Of a stretch of DNA of 64,000 bases, positions 51,908 to 60,261 are shown in pieces. Under the pieces are notes generated by a model. It saw only the letters and a list, made by a program, of their open reading frames with translations, had not been told where the DNA came from and did no database searches. Each line of letters opens with the position of its first letter. Within the stretch, counting starts at the first letter, position 1. This DNA is from Pseudorhodoferax sp965279475 (GTDB lineage Bacteria; Pseudomonadota; Gammaproteobacteria; Burkholderiales; Burkholderiaceae_C), in NCBI GenBank assembly GCA_965279475.1, contig CBDIIA010000003.1, forward strand, positions 2,356,001 through 2,420,000, in the 5' to 3' direction. Both the position numbers and the translations under genes were made by a program.

Positions 51908-52639
51908 TCAGTGGATGTTGCGCGAATCGCCGACTGCACGGCGTAGCGCCGCGATGTCGAAGCCGGGCGCCTTGGCCGCGGCGATGATCACCGCCTCGCG
52001 CCGCACCAGCAGGTCCACCGTCTCGGGGATCTTCGCCGCGTGTTCGAGCGGGATCACCACCGCGCCGTGCCGGTCGGCATGGACCAGATCGCCATGGCTG
52101 AAGTAGGCGCCGGCGACCGACACCGTGCTGCCGAAATCGACGATGTGGTAGTGCGCATGCGAGGGCACGACCAGCTTGCACAGCATCTGGAAACCCGGCG
52201 CGTTGGCCGGCACGTCGCGCACGCTGCCGTCGGTGATGACGCCGCGGCAGCCGAAGCCCTGGTGGATGTGCGTGTTGACCTCGCCCCACAGCGAGCCGAA
52301 GCCGGCGCGGCCGGCGTCCAGGTCCTGCACGATGCAGATCGACGGGCGCGGCCCGCCGTCGGCGATGTAGCCGTAGTAGGCCATCGTGCGTTTGCCGCCC
52401 TCCTCCGGCGTCTGGCGCAGCGGGTGGATCGAGCGCATCGTGGCGGTGCGCGCGAAGCCGACCATCGGCGGCAGATCGGGGTACAGGCAGTTCAGCGATT
52501 CGGTGGTGAAGCCGACCGCGCGGCGCTCGGGTGCGATCACCTCGAGCGCATTGCAGATCGTCGGCGTGTCGTAGCCGGCCAGCTGCGCCAGCAGCGCGGC
52601 CGGAACCGGTGGATCGGAAGGGGTGGTCGGGTCGCCCAT
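51908..52639 (-). CDS. RraA-like aldolase/decarboxylase family protein
   Basis: A 243-residue protein of the RraA/4-carboxy-4-hydroxy-2-oxoadipate aldolase superfamily. It has 'YDTPTICNALEVIAPERRAV', 'GSLWGEVNTHIHQGFGCRGV', 'ITDGSVRDVP' (conserved R and D) and 'HADRHGAVVIP'. Metal-dependent aldolase or decarboxylase activity on a keto acid is plausible. A GAGGAGA ribosome site precedes ATG 52639. It has its own promoter-like TTGACA with a conserved 16-bp site just upstream. Confidence 0.85.
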   Translation of the reverse strand: MGDPTTPSDPPVPAALLAQLAGYDTPTICNALEVIAPERRAVGFTTESLNCLYPDLPPMVGFARTATMRSIHPLRQTPEEGGKRTMAYYGYIADGGPRPSICIVQDLDAGRAGFGSLWGEVNTHIHQGFGCRGVITDGSVRDVPANAPGFQMLCKLVVPSHAHYHIVDFGSTVSVAGAYFSHGDLVHADRHGAVVIPLEHAAKIPETVDLLVRREAVIIAAAKAPGFDIAALRRAVGDSRNIH

Positions 52640-52680
52640 GGTGTGTCTCCTCTGGCCGATCTGCGGCGGCCGGTGTGGCG

Positions 52681-52703
52681 TGTCAAAGTTAGTATACGTT
52701 CCA
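52681..52703 (-). promoter_or_regulatory. Promoter and 16-bp operator site A of the RraA-like gene
   Basis: Read on the minus strand, TGGAACGTATACTAAC (52703-52688) is followed at once by TTTGACA, with TTGACA (52686-52681) a perfect -35 box. The 16-bp sequence recurs with one difference at 55183-55198. A GTATAC core suggests a GntR-type regulator (inference). The site overlaps the last codons of the GMC gene. Confidence 0.6.
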
Positions 52704-54308
52704 TGTGGGCGACGCCGCCGCGTTGCGGCCGGCCAGCAAGTCGGCGCCCTTCTCCCCGATCATCACCGATGCGGCGTTGGTGTTGCCCGAGACGATCTGC
52801 GGCATCACCGAGGCGTCGACCACGCGCAGGCCGTCGATGCCGCGCACCCGCAACTGCGCGTCGACGACGGCCATCGCATCGACACCCATGCGGCAGGTGC
52901 CGCTGGCATGGAAGGCCGTGCCGGCGTGCGCACGGCCATAGGCCAGCCACTGCGCATCGGTCTGCACGTCCGGGCCCGGCATGATCTCGTCGCGCGCGAA
53001 GGCGCCGAGTGCCCGCGTCCGGAACAGCGACCGGGCCAGCCGCAGGCCGGCCACCAGCGCCGCCTGGTCGGCCGCCGTGTCGAGGTAGTTCGGCTGGATG
53101 CACGGCGGCGCGGCCGGGTCGGCGCTGCGGATCCGGAGGCGGCCACGGCTCTGCGGGCGGTTCGGCACGCACGCGATCGTCATCGCCGGAAACGGGTGGA
53201 CCGATCCGGCCGTCGCCGCCGCGCTGAACGCGAGGAAGTGCAGCTGCAGATCGGCCGTGGGCATCGCCGGCGTGCTGCGCGCGAACATTCCCATCGTCAT
53301 CGGCCCGCCGGCCAGCGGCCCGCGCCGCGTGGCCAGGTAGTGCAGCCCGGCGAGCGCCCGGCGCCAGCGGCTGCTGCGCATCGCGTTGAAGGTGCGCGCA
53401 CCATCGCAGCGCGCGACGACCCGCGCGTTCAGGTGGTCCATCAGGTTGGCGCCGACGCCGGGCAGGTCGAGCACCACCGGCACACCGGCCGCGGCCAGCA
53501 CGTCGGCCGGGCCGATGCCCGACAGCTGCAGCAGCTGCGGCGAGCCGATCGCGCCCGCGGCCAGCACCGTCTCGCGCATCGCAGTGGCCTGCACCGTGCG
53601 GCCGTCGACCCGGTAGGCGATGCCGGTCGCGCGGGTGCCCGCCAGCAGCACGCGCTGCACCAGGGCGCCGGTGACCACCGTGAGATTGGGGCGGTGGCGC
53701 ACCGGCTGCAGATAGGCCGCTGCCGTGCTGCAACGCCGGCCGTCGCGCACCGTCAACTGGTAGCGGCCTACGCCTTGCTGCGCCACGTTGAAGTTGGCCG
53801 TGGCGGCATGGCCCGACTCGCCCGCGGCCGCCAGGAAGGCGTCGTGCAGCGGATGCTCCAGCGGCGGATCGGACAGCCCCATCGGCCCGCAGCGGCCGTA
53901 GTCGCCGGGGTGTGCGCCGGCATAGGCTTCGGCCCGCTGGAAGTACGGCAGCACGTCGGCGTAGGCCCAGCCGGCCAGGCCTGCGGCAGCCCAGGCGTCG
54001 TAGTCCTGCTGCTGCCCGCGCACGTAGACCATCGCGTTGATGGCGCTGGAGCCGCCCAGCACGCGGCCGCGCGGCCAGACCAGCGTGCGTCCGTCCAGGC
54101 CCGGCACCGGCTCGGTCTGGTACAGCCAGGCCAGCCGTGGGTTGTAGGCGTTGCGCGCGAAGCCGAGCGGCACGCGGATCCAGGGGTCGTCGTCCGGGCC
54201 GCCGGCCTCCAGCAGCAGCACGCGGCAGGCCGGGTCGGCCGACAGGCGGTGCGCCAGCACGCAGCCGGCCGAGCCGGCCCCGGCGACGATGTAGTCGAAC
54301 TCGGTCAT
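52689..54308 (-). CDS. GMC-family oxidoreductase (choline/alcohol dehydrogenase type)
   Basis: A 539-residue FAD enzyme. The N-terminal 'YIVAGAGSAGCVLAHRLSAD' binds FAD, with 'WPRGRVLGGSSAINAMVYVRG' and 'FHASGTCRMG' containing the active-site His; the C-terminal 'SGNTNAASVMIGEKGAD' holds the second catalytic residue (Asn). The family oxidises alcohols such as choline, sugars or polyethylene glycol. ATG 54308 is set by this N-terminal motif. It is in the oxidation operon between an SDR and an RraA-like gene. Confidence 0.92.
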   Translation of the reverse strand: MTEFDYIVAGAGSAGCVLAHRLSADPACRVLLLEAGGPDDDPWIRVPLGFARNAYNPRLAWLYQTEPVPGLDGRTLVWPRGRVLGGSSAINAMVYVRGQQQDYDAWAAAGLAGWAYADVLPYFQRAEAYAGAHPGDYGRCGPMGLSDPPLEHPLHDAFLAAAGESGHAATANFNVAQQGVGRYQLTVRDGRRCSTAAAYLQPVRHRPNLTVVTGALVQRVLLAGTRATGIAYRVDGRTVQATAMRETVLAAGAIGSPQLLQLSGIGPADVLAAAGVPVVLDLPGVGANLMDHLNARVVARCDGARTFNAMRSSRWRRALAGLHYLATRRGPLAGGPMTMGMFARSTPAMPTADLQLHFLAFSAAATAGSVHPFPAMTIACVPNRPQSRGRLRIRSADPAAPPCIQPNYLDTAADQAALVAGLRLARSLFRTRALGAFARDEIMPGPDVQTDAQWLAYGRAHAGTAFHASGTCRMGVDAMAVVDAQLRVRGIDGLRVVDASVMPQIVSGNTNAASVMIGEKGADLLAGRNAAASPTWNVY

Positions 54309-54379
54309 GAAGCTGACTGGACTACCCTTCGTGCGACGCACTTCGGGGCGAGCTTGCTCCGGGCGGCCGAGCGCTGCGC

Positions 54380-55132
54380 TCATGCCAACGCGCCGCCGTC
54401 GATGGTCAGCGCTTGGCCGGTGAGGTTGCCGGCCTCGGCGCCGGCCAGGAACCCGACCAGGGCCGCGACCTCGGATGGCTGGCTCATGCGGCCGGTAGGC
54501 GTGAGCGCAACCGCCTGGGCCTCGCTCATCTCCAGGTCAGCCAAGCGCCCGAGCGCCATGTCGGTTGCGACCCAGCCCGGGCAGACCGCATTGGCCGTGA
54601 TGCCGCGCGGCCCCAGCGCCCGCGCGAGCGAACGGGTGAGGCCGATCACGCCGTGCTTGGAGGCCGAATACGCCAACTGGTCGCCGACGCCGCGCAGGCC
54701 CAGCACCGAGGCGATGTTGACGATGCGGCCGCGGCCGTCGACCAGCAGATCGCGTGCGGCGCGGCAGCAGGCCCAGGTGCCGGTGAGGTTGGTGGCCAGC
54801 ATCGGCGCCCACTCGGCGCCCTCCGCCTCGCTGCCGAAGGCCGCGCCGCCGGCGATGGCGGCGTTGTTGACCAGCACGTGCAGCCGGCCGTGGCGGCGGC
54901 GCACCGTGTCGAACAGCTGCGCGACCTGGGCCGGGTCCGACACGTCGCAGCGCTCCATCACGACGCCCGGCAGGGCCTCGGCCACGCCGGAGCGCGACGC
55001 GCCGATGACGTCGTAGCCTTGCCCCACCAGATGCGCCGCGATCGCGCGCCCGATGCCGCGGCTGGCACCGGTGACCAGCGCCAGCGGACGCTCGTGGCCG
55101 GCGTCGGCGCCGGTCTGTCGGTTCTTGTCCAT
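54380..55132 (-). CDS. Short-chain dehydrogenase/reductase
   Basis: A 250-residue SDR with 'ALVTGASRGIGRAIAAHLVG', 'VLVNNAAIAGG', active-site Ser in NIASVLGLRG and YxxxK in AYSASKHGVI. It resembles 3-oxoacyl-ACP reductase-like and sugar dehydrogenase SDRs. AGGAGACAG precedes ATG 55132. It is the first gene of the minus-strand oxidation set and is divergent from the FAD-linked dehydrogenase; the shared gap contains operator site B. Confidence 0.88.
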   Translation of the reverse strand: MDKNRQTGADAGHERPLALVTGASRGIGRAIAAHLVGQGYDVIGASRSGVAEALPGVVMERCDVSDPAQVAQLFDTVRRRHGRLHVLVNNAAIAGGAAFGSEAEGAEWAPMLATNLTGTWACCRAARDLLVDGRGRIVNIASVLGLRGVGDQLAYSASKHGVIGLTRSLARALGPRGITANAVCPGWVATDMALGRLADLEMSEAQAVALTPTGRMSQPSEVAALVGFLAGAEAGNLTGQALTIDGGALA

Positions 55133-55182
55133 CGCTGTCTCCTGCCGAAGGTGTATTGTGGGGCCTGCCGCGCGTTCATTCA

Positions 55183-55198
55183 GTTAGCATACGTTCCA
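55183..55198. promoter_or_regulatory. 16-bp operator site B between SDR and FAD-dehydrogenase genes
   Basis: GTTAGCATACGTTCCA differs in one base from site A (GTTAGTATACGTTCCA). It lies 51 bp upstream of the minus-strand SDR start and 23 bp upstream of the FAD-dehydrogenase start, so one regulator could control both directions as well as the RraA-like promoter. Confidence 0.6.
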
Positions 55199-55220
55199 AT
55201 TCAGAAGACGGAGACACGAC

Positions 55221-56588
55221 ATGCAGGCCCTGCTCGACACCTTGCGCGCACAGCTGGGCCCTGCGGCCGTGTTGACCGGCGACGACGTGCGGGCACGGCC
55301 CGTTTCGCGCCTGGTGCAGAGCGGCTGCGCGGCCGGCGCCATCGTGCGGCCTGCGTCCACCGACGAGGTCGCCACGGTGATGCGGCTGTGCCATGCGGCC
55401 GGCCAGCCGGTGGTGGTGCGTGCCGGCATGACGGGCCTGGTCGGCGGCACGCTGGTCGGGCCCGACGAGATCGCGCTGTCGCTCGAACGCATGAGCGGCA
55501 TCGAGGAGATCGACACCGTCGCCCAGACGATGACGGTGCTGGCCGGCACGCCGCTGCAGGCGATCCAGGAGGCGGCCGAGGCCCGCGGCCTGCTGTTCCC
55601 GCTGGACCTGGGCGCGCGCGGCTCGGCCACCATCGGCGGCAACATCGCCACCAATGCCGGCGGCAACAAGGTGCTGCGCTACGGCATGACACGCGAGATG
55701 GTGCTGGGCCTGGAGGCCGTGCTGCCGAACGGCGAGATCGTCTCGTCGATGTTCAAGATCCTGAAGAACAACACCGGCCTCGATGTGAAGCAGCTGTTCA
55801 TCGGCACCGAAGGCACGCTCGGTATCGTGACGCGCGCGATCCTGCGGCTGCAGCCGCTGCCGCGCACGCGCCAGACCGTGCTGGCGGCGTTCCCCGATTT
55901 CGACGCGGTCACCCGCACGCTCGACCTGATGCGCGCGACCTCCGGCGGCAGCCTGAGTTCGTACGAGATCATGTGGCGCGACTACTACCTGCTGCTGACC
56001 GCGCCGGGCCGGCGGCCGGCGCCGCTGTCGCAGGAGCACCCGTTGTTCGCGCTGATCGAATGCGAGGGCGCCGACAAGGAGGCCGACGAGGCCCGGTTCC
56101 AGGCGGCGATGGAAAGCGCGATGGAACGCGGCTGGATCCGCGATGCGGTGATCGCGCAGTCGGAAGCCGAGCGCATCGACCTCTGGCGCATCCGCGACGA
56201 CGTGCACTACCTGAAGACGCTGAACCCGCTGGCGGTGTTCGACATCAGCCTGCCGGTCGATGCGATGCGCGCCTATGTCGACGACCTGCGCGCGCAGCTG
56301 CAGGCGCGCTGGGACCCGGTGACGCTGATCGCGTACGGCCATCTCGGCGACTGCAACCTGCACATCGCCGTGTCGGCCGGCACGTCTGCCGACAAGCCGG
56401 CGATCGAGCAGATGGTCTATGCGCCGCTGCAGGCGATGCGCGGCTCGATCTCGGCCGAGCACGGCATCGGCGTCGACAAGAAGAAACACCTGGGCCTGAC
56501 CCGCACGCCGCAGGAGATCGCGCTGATGCGCGCCGTCAAGCTGGCGATCGATCCCGCCAACATCCTGAGTCCCGGCAAGATCTATTGA
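55221..56588 (+). CDS. FAD-linked 2-hydroxy-acid dehydrogenase (D-lactate/glycolate oxidase type)
   Basis: A 455-residue FAD_binding_4 enzyme. 'VVRAGMTGLVGGTLVG' and 'LGARGSATIGGNIATNAGGN' bind the flavin, 'LFIGTEGTLGIVTRAILRL' follows, and the C-terminal 'YGHLGDCNLHIAVSAG' and 'SAEHGIGVDKKKHLG' hold the metal/active-site residues. It resembles GlcD and D-2-hydroxyglutarate dehydrogenases that oxidise D-2-hydroxy acids. Its TGA stop lies inside the start of a dispersed repeat. It diverges from the SDR gene with operator site B between them. Confidence 0.92.
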   Translation: MQALLDTLRAQLGPAAVLTGDDVRARPVSRLVQSGCAAGAIVRPASTDEVATVMRLCHAAGQPVVVRAGMTGLVGGTLVGPDEIALSLERMSGIEEIDTVAQTMTVLAGTPLQAIQEAAEARGLLFPLDLGARGSATIGGNIATNAGGNKVLRYGMTREMVLGLEAVLPNGEIVSSMFKILKNNTGLDVKQLFIGTEGTLGIVTRAILRLQPLPRTRQTVLAAFPDFDAVTRTLDLMRATSGGSLSSYEIMWRDYYLLLTAPGRRPAPLSQEHPLFALIECEGADKEADEARFQAAMESAMERGWIRDAVIAQSEAERIDLWRIRDDVHYLKTLNPLAVFDISLPVDAMRAYVDDLRAQLQARWDPVTLIAYGHLGDCNLHIAVSAGTSADKPAIEQMVYAPLQAMRGSISAEHGIGVDKKKHLGLTRTPQEIALMRAVKLAIDPANILSPGKIY

Positions 56589-56686
56589 CATCCCCCAGGC
56601 TTCGCGCACTGCGTGCGACTCTCGCCAACCCCCTTTGCAAGGGGGCAACACCAGCGGCCCGGCAAAGCCGGTTCCGCGGTGTTTCT
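56586..56686 (+). repeat. Dispersed 3'-end repeat, copy 3
   Basis: Begins TTGACATCCCCCAGGCTTCG, in which the first TGA is the stop codon of the FAD dehydrogenase. It continues with CGCGCACTGCGTGCGACT, CCCCCTTTGCAAGGGGG, CAACACCAGCGGCCCGGC and GTTCCGCGGTGTTTC. It is the clearest of three copies; the CCCCCTTTGCAAGGGGG stem could terminate transcription. Confidence 0.8.
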
Positions 56687-56749
56687 GGCATTTGTGATCA
56701 CTCATATGATCTGCGCATCGGATCAACCCGCAAGCGAACAGGGCGCGCA

Positions 56750-57217
56750 ATGACCCACTATTGGCTGATGAAGTCCGAGCCCGACGAGTGCTCGATCGAC
56801 GACGCGCTGGCCGCGCCGAAGCACACCGTGCCCTGGACTGGCGTGCGCAACTACCAGGCACGCAACTTCATGCGCGACGCCATGCAGGTGGGCGACGGCG
56901 TGCTGTTCTACCACTCCAGTTGCCCCGAACCCGGCATCGCCGGCGTGGCGCGCGTGGCCTCCGCCGCCAAGACCGATCCCACCCAGTTCGACGCCGCCTC
57001 GCCCTACTTCGACAAGGCCTCCAAACCGGACGCACCCCGCTGGCTGCTGGTCGACGTGCAGGCCGTGCGCAAGACACGCCTGCTCGGCCTGCCCGAACTG
57101 CGGACCGCCGACCGGCTGGCGGAGATGCTGCTGCTGCGGCGCGGCAACCGGCTGTCGATCACGCCGGTGGAGCCGGCGCACTGGCATCTGATCGTGGACG
57201 AGATGCTGCAGGCCTGA
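56750..57217 (+). CDS. EVE-domain protein
   Basis: A 155-residue single-domain EVE protein (PUA-like fold, as in human THYN1 relatives). 'YWLMKSEPDECSIDDA', 'WTGVRNYQARNFMRDAMQVG', 'VLFYHSSCPEPGIAGVARV' and 'DPTQFDAASPYFD' are the family signature parts. EVE domains bind modified bases, but the role of this stand-alone protein is not known. The start at ATG 56750 is the standard family start (MTHYWLMKSEP). It lies between a repeat and a serine-protease gene. Confidence 0.9.
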   Translation: MTHYWLMKSEPDECSIDDALAAPKHTVPWTGVRNYQARNFMRDAMQVGDGVLFYHSSCPEPGIAGVARVASAAKTDPTQFDAASPYFDKASKPDAPRWLLVDVQAVRKTRLLGLPELRTADRLAEMLLLRRGNRLSITPVEPAHWHLIVDEMLQA

Positions 57218-57299
57218 TGGCTCCACGAGCCCGCCTGCCGAAACGCGGCAGAAGCTGCGGATAAGATCGTCCGGTCCTGGTCTGATGGCGGAGCGATGC

Positions 57300-59246
57300 A
57301 TGCGGTGTGGCGACAGGTTGGCCGGTGTGTGGTGGCTGGTGGTCGTGCTCGGCCTGGCCGGCTGCGGTGGCGGGTCCGACGCACCGGCCGAAGCTGCCGG
57401 CGCATCGCAGCTGCGAAGCGCCACCGCCGCTGTGCGGGCCGAACCCATGACACGCAGCGCCGCGCAAGGCGGCGCAGAAGCCGGCCTGACCCAGCGGGTG
57501 GGCCAGGGTCCGCGCGCCCGGGCCATCGTGCTCGGCGAAGTCTCGCGCGAAAAGATCGCCGCCCAGACCCCCCTGCTCAACTTGCGGGGCGTGCCGCGCA
57601 AGCTCGGGTTCGCGCGCCCCATCGCCGAGGTCGCCACACCCGCGGCCACCGCCTTGCAGCTCGACTGGCAGACCCTGGCCAGCGGCGCGCGTGCGGCGGC
57701 CATCAGCGTCACGTCGCCACAGGCAACCGGGGTCCGGGTCGGCCTGCGCGTCGGGCAGCTTCCGTCCGGCGCCACGGTGCGCGCCTACGCCCAGGGCGCA
57801 AGCCTGGTCTACGAAACCCCGGCGGCCGACATCCTGGCAGCCCTGCAACGCAATGCGGCCGCCGGCGACCGCAGCGAAGACGGGCGTACCTGGTGGGCGC
57901 CGCTGGTCGAGGGTGACGAGGCGACGATCGAGATCGAACTGCCCGCGGGCGTGGACCCCGAGCTGGTCGACATCGCCCTGCCGCGGCTGTCGCACCTGTT
58001 CGAGTCGCCGGTCGCGAAAACCGGCACGACCGCGCAGGACGTCGCCAAGATCGGTGAGGCGGCCCGCTGCGAGGTCGATGTGTCGTGCAGCACCGCCTAC
58101 CAGGCCGAAAGCAATTCGGTCGCGCGCATGCTGTTCGTCGACGGCGGCGACAGTTACCTGTGCAGCGGCACCCTGCTCACCGACCGCGGCAACAGCGGTG
58201 TTCCGTATTTCCTCAGCGCCAACCACTGCATCTCGACGCAGACGGTCGCCTCCACGCTGCAGACGTTCTGGTTCTATCGATCGGCCAGCTGCAATGCGCT
58301 GGTGCTCGACCCGACCTCGACCACGCTGACCAACGGCGCCACGCTGCTGTACGCCACGAGCGCCACCGACACCTCGTTCATGCAGCTCAACAGCCTGCCG
58401 CCGCTGGGCACGGTCTATGCGGGCTGGTCGGTCGATGCGCCGGCCCTGGCGGCACCGGTGTTCGGTCTGCACCATCCCGAAGGCGACCTGCAGAAGGTCA
58501 GCACCGGCACGATCGACGCGTTCGAGCGCTGCACCGCGTCTGCCACCAACGACGGCGATTTCTCGTGCACCACCACGTCGCAGGCGAACGGCACCTTCGT
58601 CAACGTGCTCTTTTCCAGCGGCACGACCGAAGCCGGCAGCAGTGGCTCGCCGCTGTTCAGGACCGTCAATGGCACACGCTACCTGACCGGGCAGTTGTAC
58701 GGTGGCTCGGCCAGCTGCCGCAACCGCTCCGGCGACAACGCCTACGGCCGCTTCGACGTCGCCTACCGGGCGGGATTGCAAACCTGGCTCGACGCGGTGC
58801 ACCGCAGCCCGGTCTACCGTTTCTACAACGTGCAGACCGGCGCGCACTTCTACACCGTGAGCCGGGCCGAACGCGACTTCGTCGTCGCCACCTATCCGCA
58901 GTTCCACTACGAGGTCGCGGGGCTGTACGCGTATGCTGCGGCCGGCACCGGCCTGAGCCCGGTCTACCGGTTCTACAACCCCGTGACCGGGGCGCACTTC
59001 TACACGATCAGCGAGGCCGAACGCGCCTTCGTGGTCGCCACCTATCCGGTGTTCCAGTTCGAGGGCGTCGCCTGGTACGCACAGTCGGCAGCCGGCAGCA
59101 ACACCAGCCCGGTCTACCGCTTCTTCCACACGGGCAACGGCACGCACTTCTACAGCGCGAGCACCGCGGAGCGCGACTTCGTGATCGCGTCCTACCCGGT
59201 CTACCAGTACGAAGGCCTCGTCTACTACGCCTGGACCGGGTTCTGA
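57300..59246 (+). CDS. Lipoprotein trypsin-like serine protease with three C-terminal DUF5648-like repeats
   Basis: A 648-residue secreted protein. Start ATG 57300 has a GGAG ribosome site at the right distance. The signal peptide ends in lipobox LAGC (Cys 22), so it is a probable lipoprotein. The protease domain has H309 (LSANHCIS), D357 (ATDTSF) and S448 (AGSSGSP), a lysyl-endopeptidase-like S1 triad. At about 504-648 there are three copies of a roughly 47-residue unit (SPVYRFYNVQTGAHFYTVS, SPVYRFYNPVTGAHFYTIS, SPVYRFFHTGNGTHFYSAS), each ending in a YEG/FEG-like turn. These repeats are typical of DUF5648 and may bind cell-wall or exopolymer ligands (inference). Confidence 0.88.
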   Translation: MRCGDRLAGVWWLVVVLGLAGCGGGSDAPAEAAGASQLRSATAAVRAEPMTRSAAQGGAEAGLTQRVGQGPRARAIVLGEVSREKIAAQTPLLNLRGVPRKLGFARPIAEVATPAATALQLDWQTLASGARAAAISVTSPQATGVRVGLRVGQLPSGATVRAYAQGASLVYETPAADILAALQRNAAAGDRSEDGRTWWAPLVEGDEATIEIELPAGVDPELVDIALPRLSHLFESPVAKTGTTAQDVAKIGEAARCEVDVSCSTAYQAESNSVARMLFVDGGDSYLCSGTLLTDRGNSGVPYFLSANHCISTQTVASTLQTFWFYRSASCNALVLDPTSTTLTNGATLLYATSATDTSFMQLNSLPPLGTVYAGWSVDAPALAAPVFGLHHPEGDLQKVSTGTIDAFERCTASATNDGDFSCTTTSQANGTFVNVLFSSGTTEAGSSGSPLFRTVNGTRYLTGQLYGGSASCRNRSGDNAYGRFDVAYRAGLQTWLDAVHRSPVYRFYNVQTGAHFYTVSRAERDFVVATYPQFHYEVAGLYAYAAAGTGLSPVYRFYNPVTGAHFYTISEAERAFVVATYPVFQFEGVAWYAQSAAGSNTSPVYRFFHTGNGTHFYSASTAERDFVIASYPVYQYEGLVYYAWTGF

Positions 59247-59277
59247 CACTGCTGCACCCGCACGGCGCGGCCGTTGC

Positions 59278-60165
59278 TCAAGCGACGTAGCGCTCCAAGC
59301 CCGCCACCAACGCATCGAAGGTCGCCCGGCAGCGCGGGCTGCTGCGCAGGTCTTCGTGCATCGTCACCCAGGTGTCGAGCTTCAGCGCAAACGGACGCGG
59401 CAGCAGCCGCACCAGCGCCGGATCGCGCCGCGCCAGGGCCACCTGGCAGATGCCGATGCCGGCACCGGCGCGGATCAGTGCCAGTTGTGCCAGGTCGCTG
59501 TCGGTGCGCATCGCGAAGGAGGCACGCGTCAGGCCCTTCAGACTCCTGGCGGCGCTGCGCACGAATGCGGTCTCCTGGTCGAAGCCGATGAGGGCGTGCC
59601 GTGACAGGTCGGCCATGCTGCGCGGCGTCCCTTCGCGCGCAAGGTAGCTCTGGTGGGCGTGCAGCCCCAGCGCCACATCGCCGATGCGCCTGGCAATCAG
59701 TTGCTCCTGCTTCGGCCGCAGCATGCGCACCGCGATGTCGGCCTCGCGCTTCAACAGGTCTTGCAGCCGGTTGCTGAGCACAAGCTCGATCTTGAGGTCG
59801 GGATGGCGGGCGCGCAGCTCTGCAAGGATCGCAGGCAGCACCTCGACGCCAACCACGTCGCTGGCGCTCACGCGCACCGTGCCGCGCACGCCCTCGCCCT
59901 GGCTGGCCGCCACCCGTTCGAGCGCTGCGGCCGAACTCTCCATCGTCTCGGCATGGGCCTGCAGCGCAGTGGCGGCCTCGGTCGGCAGCAGGCCCTGCTG
60001 CGAGCGCACGAACAACGCCAGCCGCAGCGCAGACTCGAGCGCAGTGATGTGGCGACCGACGGTGGGTTGCGCGATGCCCAACGCACGCGCCGCACCCGAC
60101 AACGAACCCTCGCGCAGCACGCCGAGGAACGACCGGTACAGCTCCCATCCGATGTCGGTGGTCAT
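59278..60165 (-). CDS. LysR-family regulator divergent from NmrA-like gene
   Basis: A 295-residue LysR regulator with helix-turn-helix 'EGSLSGAARALGIAQPTVGR' and effector domain 'VRVSASDVVGVEVLPAILAE'. It diverges from an NAD(P)-binding protein gene with a 96-bp gap, so it probably controls that gene. ATG 60165 gives the usual LysR start. Confidence 0.92.
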   Translation of the reverse strand: MTTDIGWELYRSFLGVLREGSLSGAARALGIAQPTVGRHITALESALRLALFVRSQQGLLPTEAATALQAHAETMESSAAALERVAASQGEGVRGTVRVSASDVVGVEVLPAILAELRARHPDLKIELVLSNRLQDLLKREADIAVRMLRPKQEQLIARRIGDVALGLHAHQSYLAREGTPRSMADLSRHALIGFDQETAFVRSAARSLKGLTRASFAMRTDSDLAQLALIRAGAGIGICQVALARRDPALVRLLPRPFALKLDTWVTMHEDLRSSPRCRATFDALVAGLERYVA

Positions 60166-60261
60166 GCAAAAACGTATAGCGGCATAGCCACTTCAAGCAA
60201 TTTCATTGGATCGCAGCCTATCCCAGAATGCGTCCATCGACAACCCGATCGGAGAGTTCAG

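Noticed and set aside
57159..59315. A 718-codon open frame on the minus strand
   Set aside because: Antisense to the serine-protease gene. Its periodic pattern is just the mirror of the three C-terminal repeats of that protein.
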